Assembly (NCBI RefSeq): GCF_005938105.1
Contig: NZ_VCPE01000016.1
Location: forward strand, 79,020 to 143,019
Length of the DNA: 64,000 nucleotides
Source: Brucella haematophila
Lineage (GTDB): Bacteria; Pseudomonadota; Alphaproteobacteria; Rhizobiales; Rhizobiaceae
Direction: 5' to 3'
Shown: positions 38,772 to 54,297 of the stretch, piece by piece
How positions within the stretch are numbered: position 1 is the first letter of the stretch
Layout of the letters: every line of letters starts with the position of its first letter
Translations under genes and position numbers: made by a program
Notes under the pieces: model-generated
Seen by the model: the letters and a program-made list of their open reading frames with translations, nothing else
Told to the model about the DNA's origin: nothing
Database searches by the model: none

Positions 38772-39075
38772 CGATCAGCGCTCCAGAACGTTTTGCGACA
38801 CGAACCTTCTTGCCGTCCTCAACGCGGAAACCGACGCGGGTCGGCTTGCCGTCCTTGGGATCAACAATTGCCAGGTTGGACAGGTGCATCGGCGCTTCCT
38901 TGGAGATAATGCCGGCTTCCTGGGTCTGGGTCTGGCGCTGATGACGCTTCACAATATTAATGCCGCGTACGAGCGCCTGCTCGTCCTTAGGCATAACCTT
39001 AAGGACCTCGCCCTTACGGCCCTTGTCCTTACCGGACAGCACGACAACGCTGTCGCCTTTGCGAATCTTTTGCAT
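38764..39075 (-). CDS. rplX: 50S ribosomal protein L24
   Basis: A 103-residue KOW-domain protein that starts 50S assembly. [74 protein letters not shown] is standard. It overlaps the start of rplE by 8 bases and lies 12 bases after rplN. Confidence 0.98.
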   Translation of the reverse strand: MQKIRKGDSVVVLSGKDKGRKGEVLKVMPKDEQALVRGINIVKRHQRQTQTQEAGIISKEAPMHLSNLAIVDPKDGKPTRVGFRVEDGKKVRVAKRSGALIDG

Positions 39076-39087
39076 CGTTGTGCTTCC

Positions 39088-39456
39088 TTACAGAACTTCC
39101 GGAGCCAGCGAGATGATCTTCATGTGGTTCTTTGCGCGAAGTTCGCGCGGAACCGGTCCGAAGATACGCGTGCCGATAGGCTCTTTCTTGTTATCGATGA
39201 GAACAGCTGCGTTGTTATCAAAACGAATTACGCTGCCGTCCGGACGACGGATGTCCTTGGCGGTGCGTACAACAACCGCCTTCATCACGTCACCCTTCTT
39301 GACGCGGCCGCGCGGAATAGCTTCCTTGATCGACACCACAATGATGTCGCCAACGGAAGCATAACGCCGCTTCGAGCCGCCCAGCACCTTGATGCACATG
39401 ACACGACGTGCGCCGGAGTTATCCGCCACGTCGAGGTTTGTTTGCATCTGAATCAT
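39088..39456 (-). CDS. rplN: 50S ribosomal protein L14
   Basis: A 122-residue protein at the subunit interface of the 50S subunit. [57 protein letters not shown] is nearly invariant in bacteria. It is the first gene of the spc set; the 68-base gap from rpsQ may contain a promoter but none is clear. Confidence 0.98.
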   Translation of the reverse strand: MIQMQTNLDVADNSGARRVMCIKVLGGSKRRYASVGDIIVVSIKEAIPRGRVKKGDVMKAVVVRTAKDIRRPDGSVIRFDNNAAVLIDNKKEPIGTRIFGPVPRELRAKNHMKIISLAPEVL

Positions 39457-39524
39457 GACTGGCCGCCTTCTTTTCCTTCAGCTGGTTAAGGGCTCCTGCC
39501 CTACCTAAGCTGCGTGTTTGTAAT

Positions 39525-39767
39525 TTAGCCCGCTGCTTCGTTCGTCAGAACGATCCAGCGTTTGTCCTTCGAGATCGGAGCCGATTCCTGAATGGAAACG
39601 GAATCACCAACCTTGAACTGGTTGTTTTCGTCATGCGCCTTGTACTTCTTCGACTGACGCACGGTCTTCTGGAGGAGCGGATGCGAATAGCGACGCTCAA
39701 CCTTAACCACAACAGTCTTGTCGTTCTTATCGCTGACGACAACGCCCTGCAGAACGCGTTTAGGCAT
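39525..39767 (-). CDS. rpsQ: 30S ribosomal protein S17
   Basis: An 80-residue OB-fold protein that binds the 5' domain of 16S r[74 protein letters not shown] is standard. It lies 12 bases after rpmC at the end of the S10 operon set. Confidence 0.98.
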   Translation of the reverse strand: MPKRVLQGVVVSDKNDKTVVVKVERRYSHPLLQKTVRQSKKYKAHDENNQFKVGDSVSIQESAPISKDKRWIVLTNEAAG

Positions 39768-39779
39768 GATATTTTTTCC

Positions 39780-39980
39780 TTATGCCTTGCTTTCGGCCGC
39801 CTTCTGGCGGGCAATAGTCTTAATACGCGCGATGTCGCGGCGAACCTGCTTCACGCGCGCGGTCTTTTCGAGCTGGCCGGTAGCCTTCTGAAAGCGCAGA
39901 TTGAACTGTTCTTTCTTCAGTGCGGCCAACTCATCGTTCATCTGATCGGTGCTTTTCGCCCGAACGTCTGCGGCTTTCAT
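39780..39980 (-). CDS. rpmC: 50S ribosomal protein L29
   Basis: A 66-residue, all-helical protein at the tunnel exit of the large subunit, forming part of the docking site for SRP and trigger factor. [60 protein letters not shown] is diagnostic. It lies 12 bases after rplP. Confidence 0.98.
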   Translation of the reverse strand: MKAADVRAKSTDQMNDELAALKKEQFNLRFQKATGQLEKTARVKQVRRDIARIKTIARQKAAESKA

Positions 39981-39992
39981 AGTTGCCTCTCC

Positions 39993-40406
39993 TTATTCAG
40001 CAATGCGCTGGATAAAGCGCGTCTTGATCGGCAACTTTGCTGCGCCGAGTCTGAGGGCTTCGCGTGCCACATCTTCGGGTACGCCGTCAAGCTCAAACAT
40101 CACGCGACCTGGTGCCACACGGCATGCCCAGTAGTCAACCGAACCCTTACCTTTACCCATACGGACTTCGGTAGGCTTCGAAGTAACCGGCAGGTCAGGG
40201 AAGATGCGGATCCACACGCGACCGGCACGTTTCATGTGACGGGTGATCGCGCGGCGAGCCGCTTCGATCTGACGTGCGGTGACGCGTTCCGGCTCGAGAG
40301 CCTTCAGACCGAAAGCACCGAAATTCAGATCCGTGCCGCCTTTCGAGTTGCCGTGGATACGGCCCTTGAACTGCTTGCGGAACTTGGTGCGCTTAGGCTG
40401 CATCAT
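39993..40406 (-). CDS. rplP: 50S ribosomal protein L16
   Basis: A 137-residue protein that positions the A-site tRNA in the large subunit. [71 protein letters not shown] is standard; the double methionine leaves one residue of start uncertainty. It lies between rpsC and rpmC. Confidence 0.98.
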   Translation of the reverse strand: MMQPKRTKFRKQFKGRIHGNSKGGTDLNFGAFGLKALEPERVTARQIEAARRAITRHMKRAGRVWIRIFPDLPVTSKPTEVRMGKGKGSVDYWACRVAPGRVMFELDGVPEDVAREALRLGAAKLPIKTRFIQRIAE

Positions 40407-40444
40407 TGTTCTCTACTCCAAATTTCTCGCCCGCGGCCCGCTTT

Positions 40445-41155
40445 TTAAGCGTTTTCGCGGCGGCGGTTCGACGAGGAACCCTGATTGTCACCCTCGACCG
40501 CACGACGTTCGGAAGCCATCGGATCGTGTTCAAGGATCTCGCCCTTGAAGACCCAGACCTTCACGCCGCAGATACCATAAGCGGTCTTCGCTTCTGCTGT
40601 GCCGTAGTCAATATCGGCGCGCAGAGTATGAAGCGGAACGCGACCTTCACGGTACCATTCCATGCGAGCGATTTCCGCGCCACCCAGACGACCCGAGCAG
40701 TTGATACGGATACCTTCGGCTCCAAGACGCATTGCCGACTGAACGGAACGCTTCATGGCGCGACGGAATGCCACACGGCGTTCGAGCTGCTGAGCGATCG
40801 ACTGAGCGATCAGCGTAGCGTCGATTTCCGGCTTGCGAACTTCAACGATGTTGAGCGAAGTATCGGCATTGGTCATCTCGGAAAGCTTCTTGCGGAGCTT
40901 TTCGATGTCTGCACCCTTCTTGCCGATGATGATGCCCGGACGAGCCGAGTGAATCGTCACGCGGCACTTCTTGTGCGGACGCTCAATTACGATCTTCGAA
41001 ATCGCAGCCTGCTTGAGTTCCTCGGTGAGGAACTCACGGATCTTGACATCTTCATGCAGCAGCTTGCCGTACTCACCGGTATTTGCGTACCAACGCGAAT
41101 CCCAGGTGCGGTTGATGCCGAGACGAAGACCGATCGGATTAATCTTCTGACCCAT
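40445..41155 (-). CDS. rpsC: 30S ribosomal protein S3
   Basis: A 236-residue protein at the mRNA entry tunnel with helicase-like activity. It has a KH domain ([23 protein letters not shown], GxxG loop GKKG) and a C-terminal S3 domain ([37 protein letters not shown]). The tail is charged and variable. Its first base is the last base of the rplV stop codon. Confidence 0.98.
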   Translation of the reverse strand: MGQKINPIGLRLGINRTWDSRWYANTGEYGKLLHEDVKIREFLTEELKQAAISKIVIERPHKKCRVTIHSARPGIIIGKKGADIEKLRKKLSEMTNADTSLNIVEVRKPEIDATLIAQSIAQQLERRVAFRRAMKRSVQSAMRLGAEGIRINCSGRLGGAEIARMEWYREGRVPLHTLRADIDYGTAEAKTAYGICGVKVWVFKGEILEHDPMASERRAVEGDNQGSSSNRRRENA

Positions 41156-41544
41156 TATGCGGCCTCCCCTTTTTCCGCGACTTCGCGGACAACAATGGTG
41201 AGATGCGAAAACGGCTTCTCGATGCGGCTTGCCTTACCACGTCCGCGGACATGGAAGCGCTTCATGACGATCGACTTACCGACATAGGCTTCGGCGACGA
41301 TCAGAGCATCGACGTCGAGGTCGTGATTGTTTTCAGCGTTTGCAATCGCCGACTCAAGCGTCTTCTTAACCGTATCGGCGATCCGCTTGCGCGAGAACGT
41401 CAGATCGGCAAGTGCCGCATTCACTTTCTTGCCGCGAATCATGCTCGCGACAAGGTTAAGCTTCTGCGGGCTGACGCGGAGCGTACGGGCGACGGCTTTC
41501 GCCTCGTTATCCTTAAGCTGGCGGGGAGCCTTGGCCTTGCCCAT
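41155..41544 (-). CDS. rplV: 50S ribosomal protein L22
   Basis: A 129-residue protein whose long hairpin lines the peptide exit tunnel. [98 protein letters not shown] is standard. It overlaps rpsC by one base and is 2 bases after rpsS. Confidence 0.98.
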   Translation of the reverse strand: MGKAKAPRQLKDNEAKAVARTLRVSPQKLNLVASMIRGKKVNAALADLTFSRKRIADTVKKTLESAIANAENNHDLDVDALIVAEAYVGKSIVMKRFHVRGRGKASRIEKPFSHLTIVVREVAEKGEAA

Positions 41545-41546
41545 CG

Positions 41547-41825
41547 TTACTTCCTCTTTGCCTTCTTGTCCGCGCCGTGACCGTAGTAGGTACGCGTGGG
41601 CGCGAATTCACCGAACTTGTGTCCGACCATTTCTTCCGAAATCGACACCGGCACATGCTTGTTGCCGTTGTAGACGCCGAAAGTCAGACCGACAAACTGC
41701 GGCAGAATGGTGGAGCGGCGGCTCCACATCTTGATAACTTCATTACGACCGCCTTCGCGTACCTTCTCAGCCTTCTTGAGAAGATAGCCGTCGACAAACG
41801 GACCTTTCCAAACTGAACGAGCCAC
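41547..41825 (-). CDS. rpsS: 30S ribosomal protein S19
   Basis: A 92-residue head protein that contacts S13 and the A-site t[95 protein letters not shown] is standard. It lies 15 bases after rplB. Confidence 0.98.
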   Translation of the reverse strand: MARSVWKGPFVDGYLLKKAEKVREGGRNEVIKMWSRRSTILPQFVGLTFGVYNGNKHVPVSISEEMVGHKFGEFAPTRTYYGHGADKKAKRK

Positions 41826-41840
41826 TTCAGACTACCTCTC

Positions 41841-42674
41841 TTACTTCTTGCGCTGATGGCGCGAACGCATGATGAACTTGTCAGTCGCCTTGTTCGAGCG
41901 CGTCTTCTTGCCCTTCGTAGGCTTGCCCCACGGAGTAACAGGGTGACGACCACCCGAGGTACGACCTTCACCACCACCATGCGGGTGATCGACCGGGTTC
42001 ATTGCAACACCGCGAACGTGCGGACGCTTGCCACGCCATACCGAACGACCGGCCTTGCCGTCGTTGATATTGCCGTGATCCGGGTTCGAAACTGCACCAA
42101 CCGAAGCGAAGCAGGCGCCGGAAACCAGACGCTGTTCACCAGAGTTGAGGCGCAGGATCGCCATGCCCTGGTCGCGACCGACGAGCTGGGCGTAGGTGCC
42201 AGCCGAACGTGCGATCTGACCGCCCTTACCAGGCTTCAGTTCGACGTTGTGGACGATCGTGCCAACTGGCATCGAAGCGAGCGGCATTGCGTTGCCCGGC
42301 TTAACGTCAACGGAGTTACCAGCAACAACCTTGTCGCCAACAGCAAGACGCTGCGGAGCCAGGATGTATGCGAGTTCGCCGTCTTCGTAACGGATCAGCG
42401 CGATGAACGCGGTGCGGTTCGGATCGTATTCCAGGCGTTCGACGGTGCCGACGACGTCAAGCTTGCGACGCTTGAAGTCGATGAAGCGGTACGAACGCTT
42501 ATGACCACCGCCCTGAAAGCGAACGGTGATACGACCGGTGTTGTTACGGCCACCCTTCTTGGACAGACCTTCGGTCAAAGACTTGACCGGCTTGCCCTTG
42601 TAGAGTTCCGAGCGATCCACGATGACCAGCTGACGCTGGCTCGGCGTGGTCGGATTAAAATGCTTGAGTGCCAT
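41841..42674 (-). CDS. rplB: 50S ribosomal protein L2
   Basis: A 277-residue protein essential for subunit joining and peptidyl transfer. [63 protein letters not shown] opens it, and the C-terminal [39 protein letters not shown] has the conserved histidine near the peptidyl transferase centre. It lies between rplW and rpsS. Confidence 0.98.
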   Translation of the reverse strand: MALKHFNPTTPSQRQLVIVDRSELYKGKPVKSLTEGLSKKGGRNNTGRITVRFQGGGHKRSYRFIDFKRRKLDVVGTVERLEYDPNRTAFIALIRYEDGELAYILAPQRLAVGDKVVAGNSVDVKPGNAMPLASMPVGTIVHNVELKPGKGGQIARSAGTYAQLVGRDQGMAILRLNSGEQRLVSGACFASVGAVSNPDHGNINDGKAGRSVWRGKRPHVRGVAMNPVDHPHGGGEGRTSGGRHPVTPWGKPTKGKKTRSNKATDKFIMRSRHQRKK

Positions 42675-42695
42675 TGTCTCTTACTCCATGGCCTC

Positions 42696-42989
42696 TCAGA
42701 GACCGGTCGAAACGTCGATGCTCTGGCCTTCGGCCAAAGTAACGATCGCTTTCTTGACGTCGCTCTGGCGCCCGATAATGCCGCGGAACCGCTTGACCTT
42801 ACCTTTGCGCACTGCAGTGTTGACTGCGGTAACCTTGACGCCGAACAGCGCTTCGACTGCAGCCTTGATTTCCGGCTTCGTTGCCTTGCGGGCTACGTTG
42901 AAGACGACCTGGTTGTGTTCAGAAACCAGAGTAGACTTCTCGGTGATAACCGGGCTGACGATCACGTCGTAATGGCGAAGATCAGTCAT
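42696..42989 (-). CDS. rplW: 50S ribosomal protein L23
   Basis: A 97-residue protein at the tunnel exit; binding site of SRP and trigger factor. [53 protein letters not shown] is standard. Its start overlaps the rplD stop by 4 bases. Confidence 0.98.
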   Translation of the reverse strand: MTDLRHYDVIVSPVITEKSTLVSEHNQVVFNVARKATKPEIKAAVEALFGVKVTAVNTAVRKGKVKRFRGIIGRQSDVKKAIVTLAEGQSIDVSTGL

Positions 42990-43606
42990 TTGAAACGCTC
43001 CTCGAGGGCTTCGACAGCCGCCTTGGAAAGCACGAGCTTGCCACGGCGAAGAATGTCGTAAACATTGATGCCCTGCACTGGCAGAACGTCGATGTTCGGG
43101 ATGTTCGAAGCCGCACGCTGGAAGTTCACGTCGATCTCTGCACCACCGATGAGGAGTGCATTTTCCAGACCGAGCTTGGCGAACTGAGAAACAAGCTGCT
43201 TCGTCTTGGCTTCGGTAGCCGCCAGATCATCGATGATGATCAGGTCGGATGCCTTTGCCTTGGCGGAAAGAGCATGACGCAGGCCAAGAGCGCGAACCTT
43301 CTTCGGCAGGTCGTGTTCATGACTACGGACAACTGGTCCGTGAGCCTGACCACCACCGCGGAACTGCGGAGCGCGAGCCGAATGGTGACGAGCGCGACCC
43401 GTACCCTTCTGCTTGTACATCTTCGCGCCGGTGCGGCTTACGTCGCCACGGCCCTGAGCCTGATGGGAGCCCTGCTGGCGGCGAGCCAGCTGCCAGCGCA
43501 CAACGCGCTGAAGAATGTCGTCACGCGGGTCGAGGCCGAAGATATCTTCGTTCAGCTTGACCTTGCCGGCATCCTTGCCTTCAAGAGTTGTAATCGTGAG
43601 ATCCAT
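42986..43606 (-). CDS. rplD: 50S ribosomal protein L4
   Basis: A 206-residue protein with an extended loop in the exit tunnel ([72 protein letters not shown]). In E. coli L4 regulates the S10 operon; no equivalent leader is evident here. It overlaps rplC by one base (TAATG) and rplW by four. Confidence 0.98.
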   Translation of the reverse strand: MDLTITTLEGKDAGKVKLNEDIFGLDPRDDILQRVVRWQLARRQQGSHQAQGRGDVSRTGAKMYKQKGTGRARHHSARAPQFRGGGQAHGPVVRSHEHDLPKKVRALGLRHALSAKAKASDLIIIDDLAATEAKTKQLVSQFAKLGLENALLIGGAEIDVNFQRAASNIPNIDVLPVQGINVYDILRRGKLVLSKAAVEALEERFK

Positions 43607-44322
43607 TATTCGGCTCCCTCAGTCGCGGCGACTTCAGCCTTGGCGGCACCTGCACGCAGAGCGGCCGGCTTCGGCGCGCTTTCTGGCAGCGAGACCTTGA
43701 CTGCGTCGCGGACGATGATCCAGGCGCCCTTGGAGCCCGGAACCGCGCCGCGGACCAGAATGAGGCCACGATCAGTGTCCGTCGAGACAACTTCAATATT
43801 CTGCGTGGTCACGCGGGTCTGGCCCATATGACCAGCCATCTTCTTGCCCTTGAACACCTTACCCGGGTCCTGACGCTGACCGGTCGAGCCGTGAGCGCGG
43901 TGGGTAACGGAGTTACCGTGGGAGGCACGATGACCAGCAAAATTGTGACGCTTCATAACACCGGCAAAACCTTTACCGATCGAAGTACCCGTCACGTCGA
44001 CCTTCTGGCCGGCGACGAAGTGTTCGGCGGTGATTTCCGCGCCGACTTCGAGGAGGTTGTCCGGAGAAACGCGGAATTCCGCAAGCTTCGCCTTGGGCTC
44101 GACCTCGGCCTTCGCGAAATGACCGCGCATAGCCTTGGACGTGTTCTTTACCTTGGCGATACCAACGCCAAGCTGAACAGCCGTGTAACCATTCTTTTCA
44201 ACTGTACGCTGAGCTACCACGTGGCAATTCTCCATGCGGAGAACCGTCACCGGCACATGCTCGCCGGCGTCGTTATAGACGCGGGTCATGCCCAGCTTCT
44301 GTGCAATAACACCTGAACGCAT
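43606..44322 (-). CDS. rplC: 50S ribosomal protein L3
   Basis: A 238-residue early-assembly protein with a long loop that reaches the peptidyl transferase centre. [40 protein letters not shown] and [44 protein letters not shown] are diagnostic. The ATG at 44322 with GGAAGGAA upstream is preferred; the longer frame would need TTG at 44346. Confidence 0.97.
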   Translation of the reverse strand: MRSGVIAQKLGMTRVYNDAGEHVPVTVLRMENCHVVAQRTVEKNGYTAVQLGVGIAKVKNTSKAMRGHFAKAEVEPKAKLAEFRVSPDNLLEVGAEITAEHFVAGQKVDVTGTSIGKGFAGVMKRHNFAGHRASHGNSVTHRAHGSTGQRQDPGKVFKGKKMAGHMGQTRVTTQNIEVVSTDTDRGLILVRGAVPGSKGAWIIVRDAVKVSLPESAPKPAALRAGAAKAEVAATEGAE

Positions 44323-44351
44323 CGGGTTCGTTCCTTCCGTCCTCAAGCCGA

Positions 44352-44660
44352 TTAAAGCTTGATCTCGACATCGACACCGGCGGACAGATCGAGCTTCATC
44401 AGCGCGTCAACAGTCTGCGGGGTCGGGTCAACGATATCGAGAAGACGCTTGTGCGTGCGCATCTCGAACTGCTCGCGGCTCTTCTTGTCGATGTGCGGCG
44501 ACCGGTTAACTGTGAACTTTTCGATCCGCGTAGGAAGCGGGATCGGTCCGCGCACATTTGCACCGGTACGCTTGGCAGTCGACACGATTTCCCGCGTCGA
44601 AGCGTCAAGGATCCGATGATCAAACGCCTTAAGGCGAATGCGGATGTTTTGACCGTTCAT
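44352..44660 (-). CDS. rpsJ: 30S ribosomal protein S10
   Basis: A 102-residue head protein that also serves as NusE, partner of NusB in antitermination. [102 protein letters not shown] is complete. It heads the S10 operon, only 59 bases after tuf, and a perfect hairpin fills that gap. Confidence 0.98.
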   Translation of the reverse strand: MNGQNIRIRLKAFDHRILDASTREIVSTAKRTGANVRGPIPLPTRIEKFTVNRSPHIDKKSREQFEMRTHKRLLDIVDPTPQTVDALMKLDLSAGVDVEIKL

Positions 44661-44681
44661 TTCATCTGTTCCTTGTTACGC

Positions 44682-44705
44682 GGAGCGTCTCCGGAGAGAC
44701 GCTCC
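44682..44705 (-). other. Perfect hairpin between tuf and rpsJ
   Basis: GGAGCGTCTC and GAGACGCTCC form a 10-bp stem around a four-base loop, 14 bases after the tuf stop. No U-tract follows. It may define a processing site or weak attenuator between the str and S10 operons. Confidence 0.55.
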
Positions 44706-44719
44706 TGCACAAACCTTAA

Positions 44720-45895
44720 TTACTCGATGATCGAAGCGACGATGCCTGCACCGACGGTGCGGCCACCTTCACGGATAGCGAAGCGGAGCTTCTCTTCCAT
44801 GGCGATCGGGACGATCAGCGTGACGTCAACGGTGACGTTGTCGCCTGGCATAACCATTTCCGTGCCTTCCGGCAGGGTCACAACACCGGTCACGTCAGTC
44901 GTACGGAAGTAGAACTGCGGGCGGTAGTTGGTGAAGAACGGCGTATGACGGCCACCTTCGTCCTTGGTCAGAATGTAAGCTTCTGCCTTGAACTTGGTGT
45001 GCGGCTTAACCGAACCCGGCTTGCAGAGAACCTGACCGCGCTCAACGTCTTCACGGCCGATACCACGAACCAGTGCGCCGATGTTGTCGCCAGCCTGGCC
45101 CTGATCGAGCAGCTTGCGGAACATTTCAACGCCGGTAACCGTTGTCTTGCCGGTGGCCTTGATGCCGACGATTTCAACTTCTTCGCCAACCTTGACGATA
45201 CCGCGCTCAACGCGACCCGTCACAACCGTACCGCGACCCGAGATCGAGAACACGTCTTCGATCGGCATCAGGAACGGCTGGTCGATCGGACGTTCCGGGG
45301 TCGGAATGTAGCTGTCGACTGCGTCCATCAGGTTGCGAATGGCGTCTTCGCCGAGTTCCTTCGAGGAATCTTCGAGAGCTGCCAGAGCCGAACCCTTGAC
45401 GATCGGAACTTCGTCGCCCGGGAAGTCGTACTTCGAGAGAAGTTCGCGAACTTCCAGTTCAACCAGTTCGAGCAGTTCTGCGTCGTCAACCTGATCGCAC
45501 TTGTTCAGGAACACAACGATTGCCGGAACGCCAACCTGACGAGCGAGCAGGATGTGCTCACGGGTCTGCGGCATCGGGCCGTCAGCAGCCGAAACAACCA
45601 GGATCGCGCCGTCCATCTGTGCAGCGCCGGTGATCATGTTCTTCACATAGTCAGCGTGGCCTGGGCAATCGACGTGGGCGTAGTGACGAGCTGCGGTTTC
45701 GTACTCAACGTGAGCCGTCGAGATCGTGATACCGCGGGCGCGTTCTTCCGGTGCAGCGTCGATCTGGTCATACGCCTTGAATTCACCGAAAAACTTCGTG
45801 ATTGCCGCAGTCAGCGAGGTCTTGCCATGGTCAACGTGACCGATGGTGCCGATGTTAACGTGGGGCTTCGTACGTTCAAACTTACTCTTTGCCAT
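44720..45895 (-). CDS. tuf: Elongation factor Tu, copy 1
   Basis: A 391-residue GTPase that brings aminoacyl-tRNA to the ribosome. The P-loop [14 protein letters not shown], switch-I region [28 protein letters not shown] and NKCDQVDD are all intact. Domains II and III follow. It is 63 bases downstream of fusA as the last gene of the str operon. A second copy at 62930 encodes the same protein over all the shared length, differing at about eight silent positions. Confidence 0.98.
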   Translation of the reverse strand: MAKSKFERTKPHVNIGTIGHVDHGKTSLTAAITKFFGEFKAYDQIDAAPEERARGITISTAHVEYETAARHYAHVDCPGHADYVKNMITGAAQMDGAILVVSAADGPMPQTREHILLARQVGVPAIVVFLNKCDQVDDAELLELVELEVRELLSKYDFPGDEVPIVKGSALAALEDSSKELGEDAIRNLMDAVDSYIPTPERPIDQPFLMPIEDVFSISGRGTVVTGRVERGIVKVGEEVEIVGIKATGKTTVTGVEMFRKLLDQGQAGDNIGALVRGIGREDVERGQVLCKPGSVKPHTKFKAEAYILTKDEGGRHTPFFTNYRPQFYFRTTDVTGVVTLPEGTEMVMPGDNVTVDVTLIVPIAMEEKLRFAIREGGRTVGAGIVASIIE

Positions 45896-45958
45896 TTGAG
45901 CTCTCCGTAAATTTAGCCTGCTCAGGCATTCTTTTGATTGGGAGCGTAACCTAGACGG

Positions 45959-48043
45959 TTACGCAAACTTCTTTTGGATTTCCTGTGCGACCGCCGTCGG
46001 AACCGGCTCATAATGGTCGAACTGCATCGTGTACTGTGCACGGCCCTGGGACATCGAACGCAGCGAGTTCACGTAGCCAAACATGTTGGCGAGCGGAACG
46101 TTTGCATTGACGACCGTGGCGATGCCGCGGGCTTCGGTGCCGGAAATCTGACCGCGACGCGAGTTCAGATCGCCGATAACGTCACCAACGTAATCTTCCG
46201 GCGTAACAACCTCGACCTTCATGATCGGCTCGAGGAGCTGGGCGCCAGCCTTCTGCGCACCTTCACGGAACGCTGCACGGGACGCGATTTCGAAGGCGAG
46301 AACAGACGAGTCAACGTCATGATATGCGCCGTCGATCAGGGTGGCCTTCACGCCGAGCATCGGGAAGCCGGCGAGCGGACCCGCACCCATGACGCTTTCG
46401 ATACCCTTCTGGACACCCGGAATGTATTCCTTCGGAACCGAGCCGCCGACGATCTTCGATTCGAAGATGAAATCGTCGCCATCATGCGGTTCGAAGATGA
46501 TCTTCACGCGAGCGAACTGACCCGAACCACCCGACTGCTTCTTGTGGGTGTAATCGATTTCAGCCTGACGGGTGATCGATTCACGGTAAGCAACCTGCGG
46601 AGCACCGACGTTAGCTTCAACCTTGAATTCGCGCTTCATGCGATCGACGAGAATGTCGAGGTGAAGTTCGCCCATGCCGGCGATGATGGTCTGACCGGAT
46701 TCTTCATCCGACTTGACGCGGAACGAAGGATCTTCAGCAGCCAGACGATTGAGCGCGATGCCCATCTTTTCCTGGTCGGCCTTGGTCTTCGGCTCGATCG
46801 CGATTTCGATAACCGGATCCGGGAATTCCATGCGTTCAAGGATAACCGGCTTCAGCGGATCGCAGAGCGTATCGCCAGTGGTGGTTTCCTTGAGGCCAGC
46901 CAGAGCAACGATGTCGCCTGCGAAGGCTTCTTCGATGTCTTCACGGCTGTTCGAGTGCATCTGCAGCATACGGCCGATGCGCTCACGCTTGCCCTTGACG
47001 GTGTTTTCGAGCGAGATGCCCTTGGTCAGCTTGCCCGAGTAAATACGAGCGAAGGTCAGCGAACCAACGAACGGATCGTTCATGATCTTGAATGCGAGCA
47101 TCGAAAGCGGTGCTTCATCCGAAGATTCACGGGTGGTTTCCGTTTCGGTCTTGACGTCGATGCCCTTAATTGCAGGAACATCGGTCGGAGCCGGCAGGAA
47201 TTCCACAACTGCGTCGAGAAGCGGCTGAATGCCACGGTTCTTGAACGCCGTACCGCAAAGTACCGGATGGAACTTAACGTCGATGGTGCCACGGCGGATC
47301 AGTGCACGGAGCTGTTCGTTCGTCGGCATGGTGCCTTCGAGGTAAGCTTCCATTGCAGCTTCGTCGATTTCCACGGCCAGCTCGATGAGCTTTTCGCGGT
47401 ATTCTTCAGCCTGGTCCTTGAGGTCTGCAGGGATTTCGCCAACTTCGGCGGCAGCGCCGATGGAGCCGTCCCAGGTCAGGGCCTTCATTTCGATCAGATC
47501 GATAACGCCAGTGAATTCGTTTTCAGCGCCGATCGGCAGCTGAACCGGAAGTGCAATAGCGCCAAGACGCGAGCCAACCATTTCTACGCAACGGAAGAAA
47601 TCAGCACCGATCTTGTCCATCTTGTTGACGAAGACCATACGCGGGACGTGGTACTTTTCAGCCTGACGCCACACGGTTTCCGTCTGAGGCTCAACGCCAG
47701 CGTTGGCGTCGAGCAGCGCGATTGCGCCGTCGAGAACACGGAGCGAACGCTCGACTTCAATCGTGAAGTCGACGTGGCCCGGAGTGTCGATGATGTTGAA
47801 GCGGCGCTTCTTGCCATCCTGACCCTGCCAGAACGTGGTCGTGGCAGCGGAAGTGATGGTGATACCGCGTTCCTGTTCCTGCTCCATCCAGTCCATGGTC
47901 GACGCACCATCGTGGGTTTCGCCGATTTTATGGTTCTTACCGGTGTAGAACAGGATGCGCTCGGTCATCGTCGTCTTACCGGCGTCGATGTGAGCCATGA
48001 TACCGAAATTGCGGTAGTCTTCGATTTTGTATTCGCGGGCCAT
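45959..48043 (-). CDS. fusA: Elongation factor G
   Basis: A 694-residue translocase GTPase. The G domain carries [38 protein letters not shown] and [10 protein letters not shown]; domains II-V follow, with [16 protein letters not shown] and the C-terminal [21 protein letters not shown]. It lies between rpsG and tuf in the str operon. No fusidic-acid-resistance change was looked for in detail. Confidence 0.98.
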   Translation of the reverse strand: MAREYKIEDYRNFGIMAHIDAGKTTMTERILFYTGKNHKIGETHDGASTMDWMEQEQERGITITSAATTTFWQGQDGKKRRFNIIDTPGHVDFTIEVERSLRVLDGAIALLDANAGVEPQTETVWRQAEKYHVPRMVFVNKMDKIGADFFRCVEMVGSRLGAIALPVQLPIGAENEFTGVIDLIEMKALTWDGSIGAAAEVGEIPADLKDQAEEYREKLIELAVEIDEAAMEAYLEGTMPTNEQLRALIRRGTIDVKFHPVLCGTAFKNRGIQPLLDAVVEFLPAPTDVPAIKGIDVKTETETTRESSDEAPLSMLAFKIMNDPFVGSLTFARIYSGKLTKGISLENTVKGKRERIGRMLQMHSNSREDIEEAFAGDIVALAGLKETTTGDTLCDPLKPVILERMEFPDPVIEIAIEPKTKADQEKMGIALNRLAAEDPSFRVKSDEESGQTIIAGMGELHLDILVDRMKREFKVEANVGAPQVAYRESITRQAEIDYTHKKQSGGSGQFARVKIIFEPHDGDDFIFESKIVGGSVPKEYIPGVQKGIESVMGAGPLAGFPMLGVKATLIDGAYHDVDSSVLAFEIASRAAFREGAQKAGAQLLEPIMKVEVVTPEDYVGDVIGDLNSRRGQISGTEARGIATVVNANVPLANMFGYVNSLRSMSQGRAQYTMQFDHYEPVPTAVAQEIQKKFA

Positions 48044-48073
48044 GATAGTCGCTCTTTGAATAGGTTTCGACGA

Positions 48074-48544
48074 TTACCAGCGGTAATGCGAGAAGGCGCG
48101 GTTGGCTTCAGCCATGCGGTGCGTGTCTTCACGCTTCTTCACAGCAGAACCACGGTTGTTAGCAGCGTCAAGCAGCTCACCGGAAAGACGATCGATCATT
48201 GTCGTCTCGTTACGGCCACGAGCTGCATTGATGAGCCAACGGATGGCAAGTGCCTGGCGGCGTTCTGGACGCACATCAACCGGAACCTGATAGGTTGCAC
48301 CACCAACGCGGCGCGAACGGACTTCGATGTGCGGAGCTACGTTGTCGAGCGCCTGATGGAACAGCGCGACCGGCTCGGACTTTGCCTTGGCTTCGATTGA
48401 ATCGAGCGCACCGTAAACGATGCTTTCAGCAACCGACTTCTTGCCATGCAGCATGACTGCATTCATGAACTTCGTGATAACGAGATCGCCGAACTTTGGA
48501 TCCGGATTGATCTCACGCTTCTCAGCTTTATGACGTCTAGACAT
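48074..48544 (-). CDS. rpsG: 30S ribosomal protein S7
   Basis: A 156-residue head-assembly protein that binds the 3' domain of 16S rRNA near the E site. [54 protein letters not shown] is diagnostic, as is [34 protein letters not shown]. In E. coli S7 regulates the str operon by binding the rpsL-rpsG spacer; the 66-base spacer here was not shown to have that fold. Confidence 0.98.
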   Translation of the reverse strand: MSRRHKAEKREINPDPKFGDLVITKFMNAVMLHGKKSVAESIVYGALDSIEAKAKSEPVALFHQALDNVAPHIEVRSRRVGGATYQVPVDVRPERRQALAIRWLINAARGRNETTMIDRLSGELLDAANNRGSAVKKREDTHRMAEANRAFSHYRW

Positions 48545-48610
48545 TTCGTCTTTTCTTTCAATTACATCGGGCTCAGCTCACCTTACGGCAGCCGGTATCC
48601 CCGGAAAATC

Positions 48611-48982
48611 TTATTTCGGACGCTTTGCACCGTACTTCGAACGGCGCTGCTTGCGGTTCTTGACACCCTGGGTATCGAGAACGCCGCGGATGATGTGGTA
48701 ACGCACACCCGGCAAGTCCTTTACGCGACCGCCGCGGATCATGACGACCGAGTGCTCCTGCAGGTTATGCCCTTCACCAGGGATATAACCGATAACTTCG
48801 AAGCCGTTCGTCAGACGAACCTTAGCAACCTTACGGAGAGCCGAGTTCGGCTTCTTCGGGGTCGTCGTGTACACGCGGGTGCAAACGCCGCGCTTCTGAG
48901 GGTTTGCCTGCAGTGCAGGAACCTTATTGCGCTTTACCGGCGCAATGCGCGGCTTGCGGATAAGCTGGTTTACGGTTGGCAT
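48611..48982 (-). CDS. rpsL: 30S ribosomal protein S12
   Basis: A 123-residue decoding-centre protein. [57 protein letters not shown] shows the lysine-rich loop in its streptomycin-sensitive form ([11 protein letters not shown]). [13 protein letters not shown] carries the aspartate that is methylthiolated in many bacteria. The site AGAGGAAGG precedes the ATG. The frame runs 29 codons further, which is not conserved. It heads the str operon. Confidence 0.98.
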   Translation of the reverse strand: MPTVNQLIRKPRIAPVKRNKVPALQANPQKRGVCTRVYTTTPKKPNSALRKVAKVRLTNGFEVIGYIPGEGHNLQEHSVVMIRGGRVKDLPGVRYHIIRGVLDTQGVKNRKQRRSKYGAKRPK

Positions 48983-49460
48983 ACAACCTTCCTCTATAAA
49001 AAATCTCGTATCCACGCCCATACGGGCCGTTTCACCGCCATGCTGATGCACAAATTCGGGACAAGTCACGACAACCGGTGACCACCCCGAACAAAAGCAG
49101 AGGAAGCTGACGCTTCATGCGAACGGCAAGTTGCATTTCGATCGTAAAACGAACCCTGTTTGAGACGAACTTCAGGACGCGTCGTCCCGAACAAGCCAGT
49201 CTCACATCGGCTCAGATGGGCTGCTGATACGTCTTTCGCGACGTTTCGTCAAGGGAGCAGAGCCAAGTTTCTTAGCCAATGGGCAGGAAACCGGCGTTTC
49301 GGCCTTAGCCGGACAGGTTATTGCGCTGTGATCAGCGTGAAATCGCACTTATTTCGCGATCAAAACCGTCATTTTCACTTAGGCGCATAGCGTTGACGCC
49401 CCGGAGCCGTTATTGAAACACATCCGAGTCGAAACGCAACCCAATATTAAGAGATTCTCA
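48983..49460. other. Divergent promoter region, rpsL / acidic protein
   Basis: This 478-base gap must hold the str-operon promoter on the minus strand and that of the acidic-protein gene on the plus strand. An imperfect hairpin lies at about 49326-49360 (TGATC-GCG-GAAAT arms with single-base bulges). No ORF in it looks real. A TTGACG box at 49394 is the only good -35-like element on the plus strand. Confidence 0.45.
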
Positions 49461-49772
49461 ATGTCTTCCACTACCGCATCCACCGGCGACGATTCGCCAA
49501 CTGTCCACCTGGTCATCGCAGACGTCTGGAACGAAGGTGAAGAATCCCCCGTCGAAGTCCATCTGCTCATGAAGGCTGACGAAGACGAAGATCTGGTTCA
49601 GACCGTTCTAGGCATTCTCGCCGAAGAAGGTTATCATGAAGCTGAACTTCTCGAGATGGGCACCCTCACCGAAGAGCCTGCCGAAGAGCCGCACAAAAGT
49701 GCATGGGCAACCGCTCTGAGCGGCGAAGTCGCGCTGATCGAATTCGACGGCGACGACGAAGAAGAAGAGTAA
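49461..49772 (+). CDS. Small acidic hypothetical protein
   Basis: A 103-residue, very acidic protein. Residues 9-75 (DSPTVHLVIADVWNEGEESPVEVHLLMKADEDEDLVQTVLGILAEEGYHEAELLEMG) look like a compact alpha/beta domain; the C-terminus ends in an acidic run (EFDGDDEEEE). I do not recognise a family. It is the only plus-strand gene within the 33-kb ribosomal superlocus. The start MSSTTASTG is preferred over one 16 codons upstream. It ends at a strong terminator (49801-49834). Confidence 0.68.
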   Translation: MSSTTASTGDDSPTVHLVIADVWNEGEESPVEVHLLMKADEDEDLVQTVLGILAEEGYHEAELLEMGTLTEEPAEEPHKSAWATALSGEVALIEFDGDDEEEE

Positions 49773-49800
49773 GCTTTAGCCTATCATCGCTTAGAAGAAT

Positions 49801-49834
49801 GAGGCGCATTCCGGAAATCGGATGCGCCTTTTTC
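49801..49834 (+). terminator. Terminator of the acidic-protein gene
   Basis: AGGCGCATTCCG pairs with CGGATGCGCCT (one mismatch) around GAAAT, followed by TTTTTCTTTT, 30 bases after the stop codon. Confidence 0.85.
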
Positions 49835-49876
49835 TTTTGTTTTTGCAACCGCCTGCCCCACCAACCAAAGACAAAC

Positions 49877-49905
49877 AAAAAGGCCGCCTCGAAGGGCGGC
49901 CTTTT
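49877..49905 (-). terminator. Terminator of rpoBC
   Basis: AAAAAGGCCGCC and GGCGGCCTTTTT form a symmetrical hairpin with A and T runs on both sides, 20 bases beyond the rpoC stop. Confidence 0.88.
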
Positions 49906-49924
49906 TCAGTTTCGTATCTACCGA

Positions 49925-54127
<4,203 letters not shown>

Positions 54128-54297
54128 GCCGTTCTCCTTAAGGGCGATCCGCCGCCCTGTGTGTCGTCGATGACAGGCTGAAAATCCCTGCCATCCGGAA
54201 AAGAAATCGCGGTACTACTCAGTTTTGAACTGGCTTGCCGTAGGTCTCGTTCCCTCTTGCGGCAAATAAATCCGCCTTCACTGGAAACGAGTATACG

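Noticed and set aside
45974-48400. 808-codon open frame opposite fusA and rpsG
   Set aside because: Antisense shadow of highly biased genes, crossing a real gene boundary.
49160-49390. 76-codon frame upstream of the acidic-protein gene
   Set aside because: No ribosome site, no plausible domain, and it occupies the divergent promoter region of the str operon.
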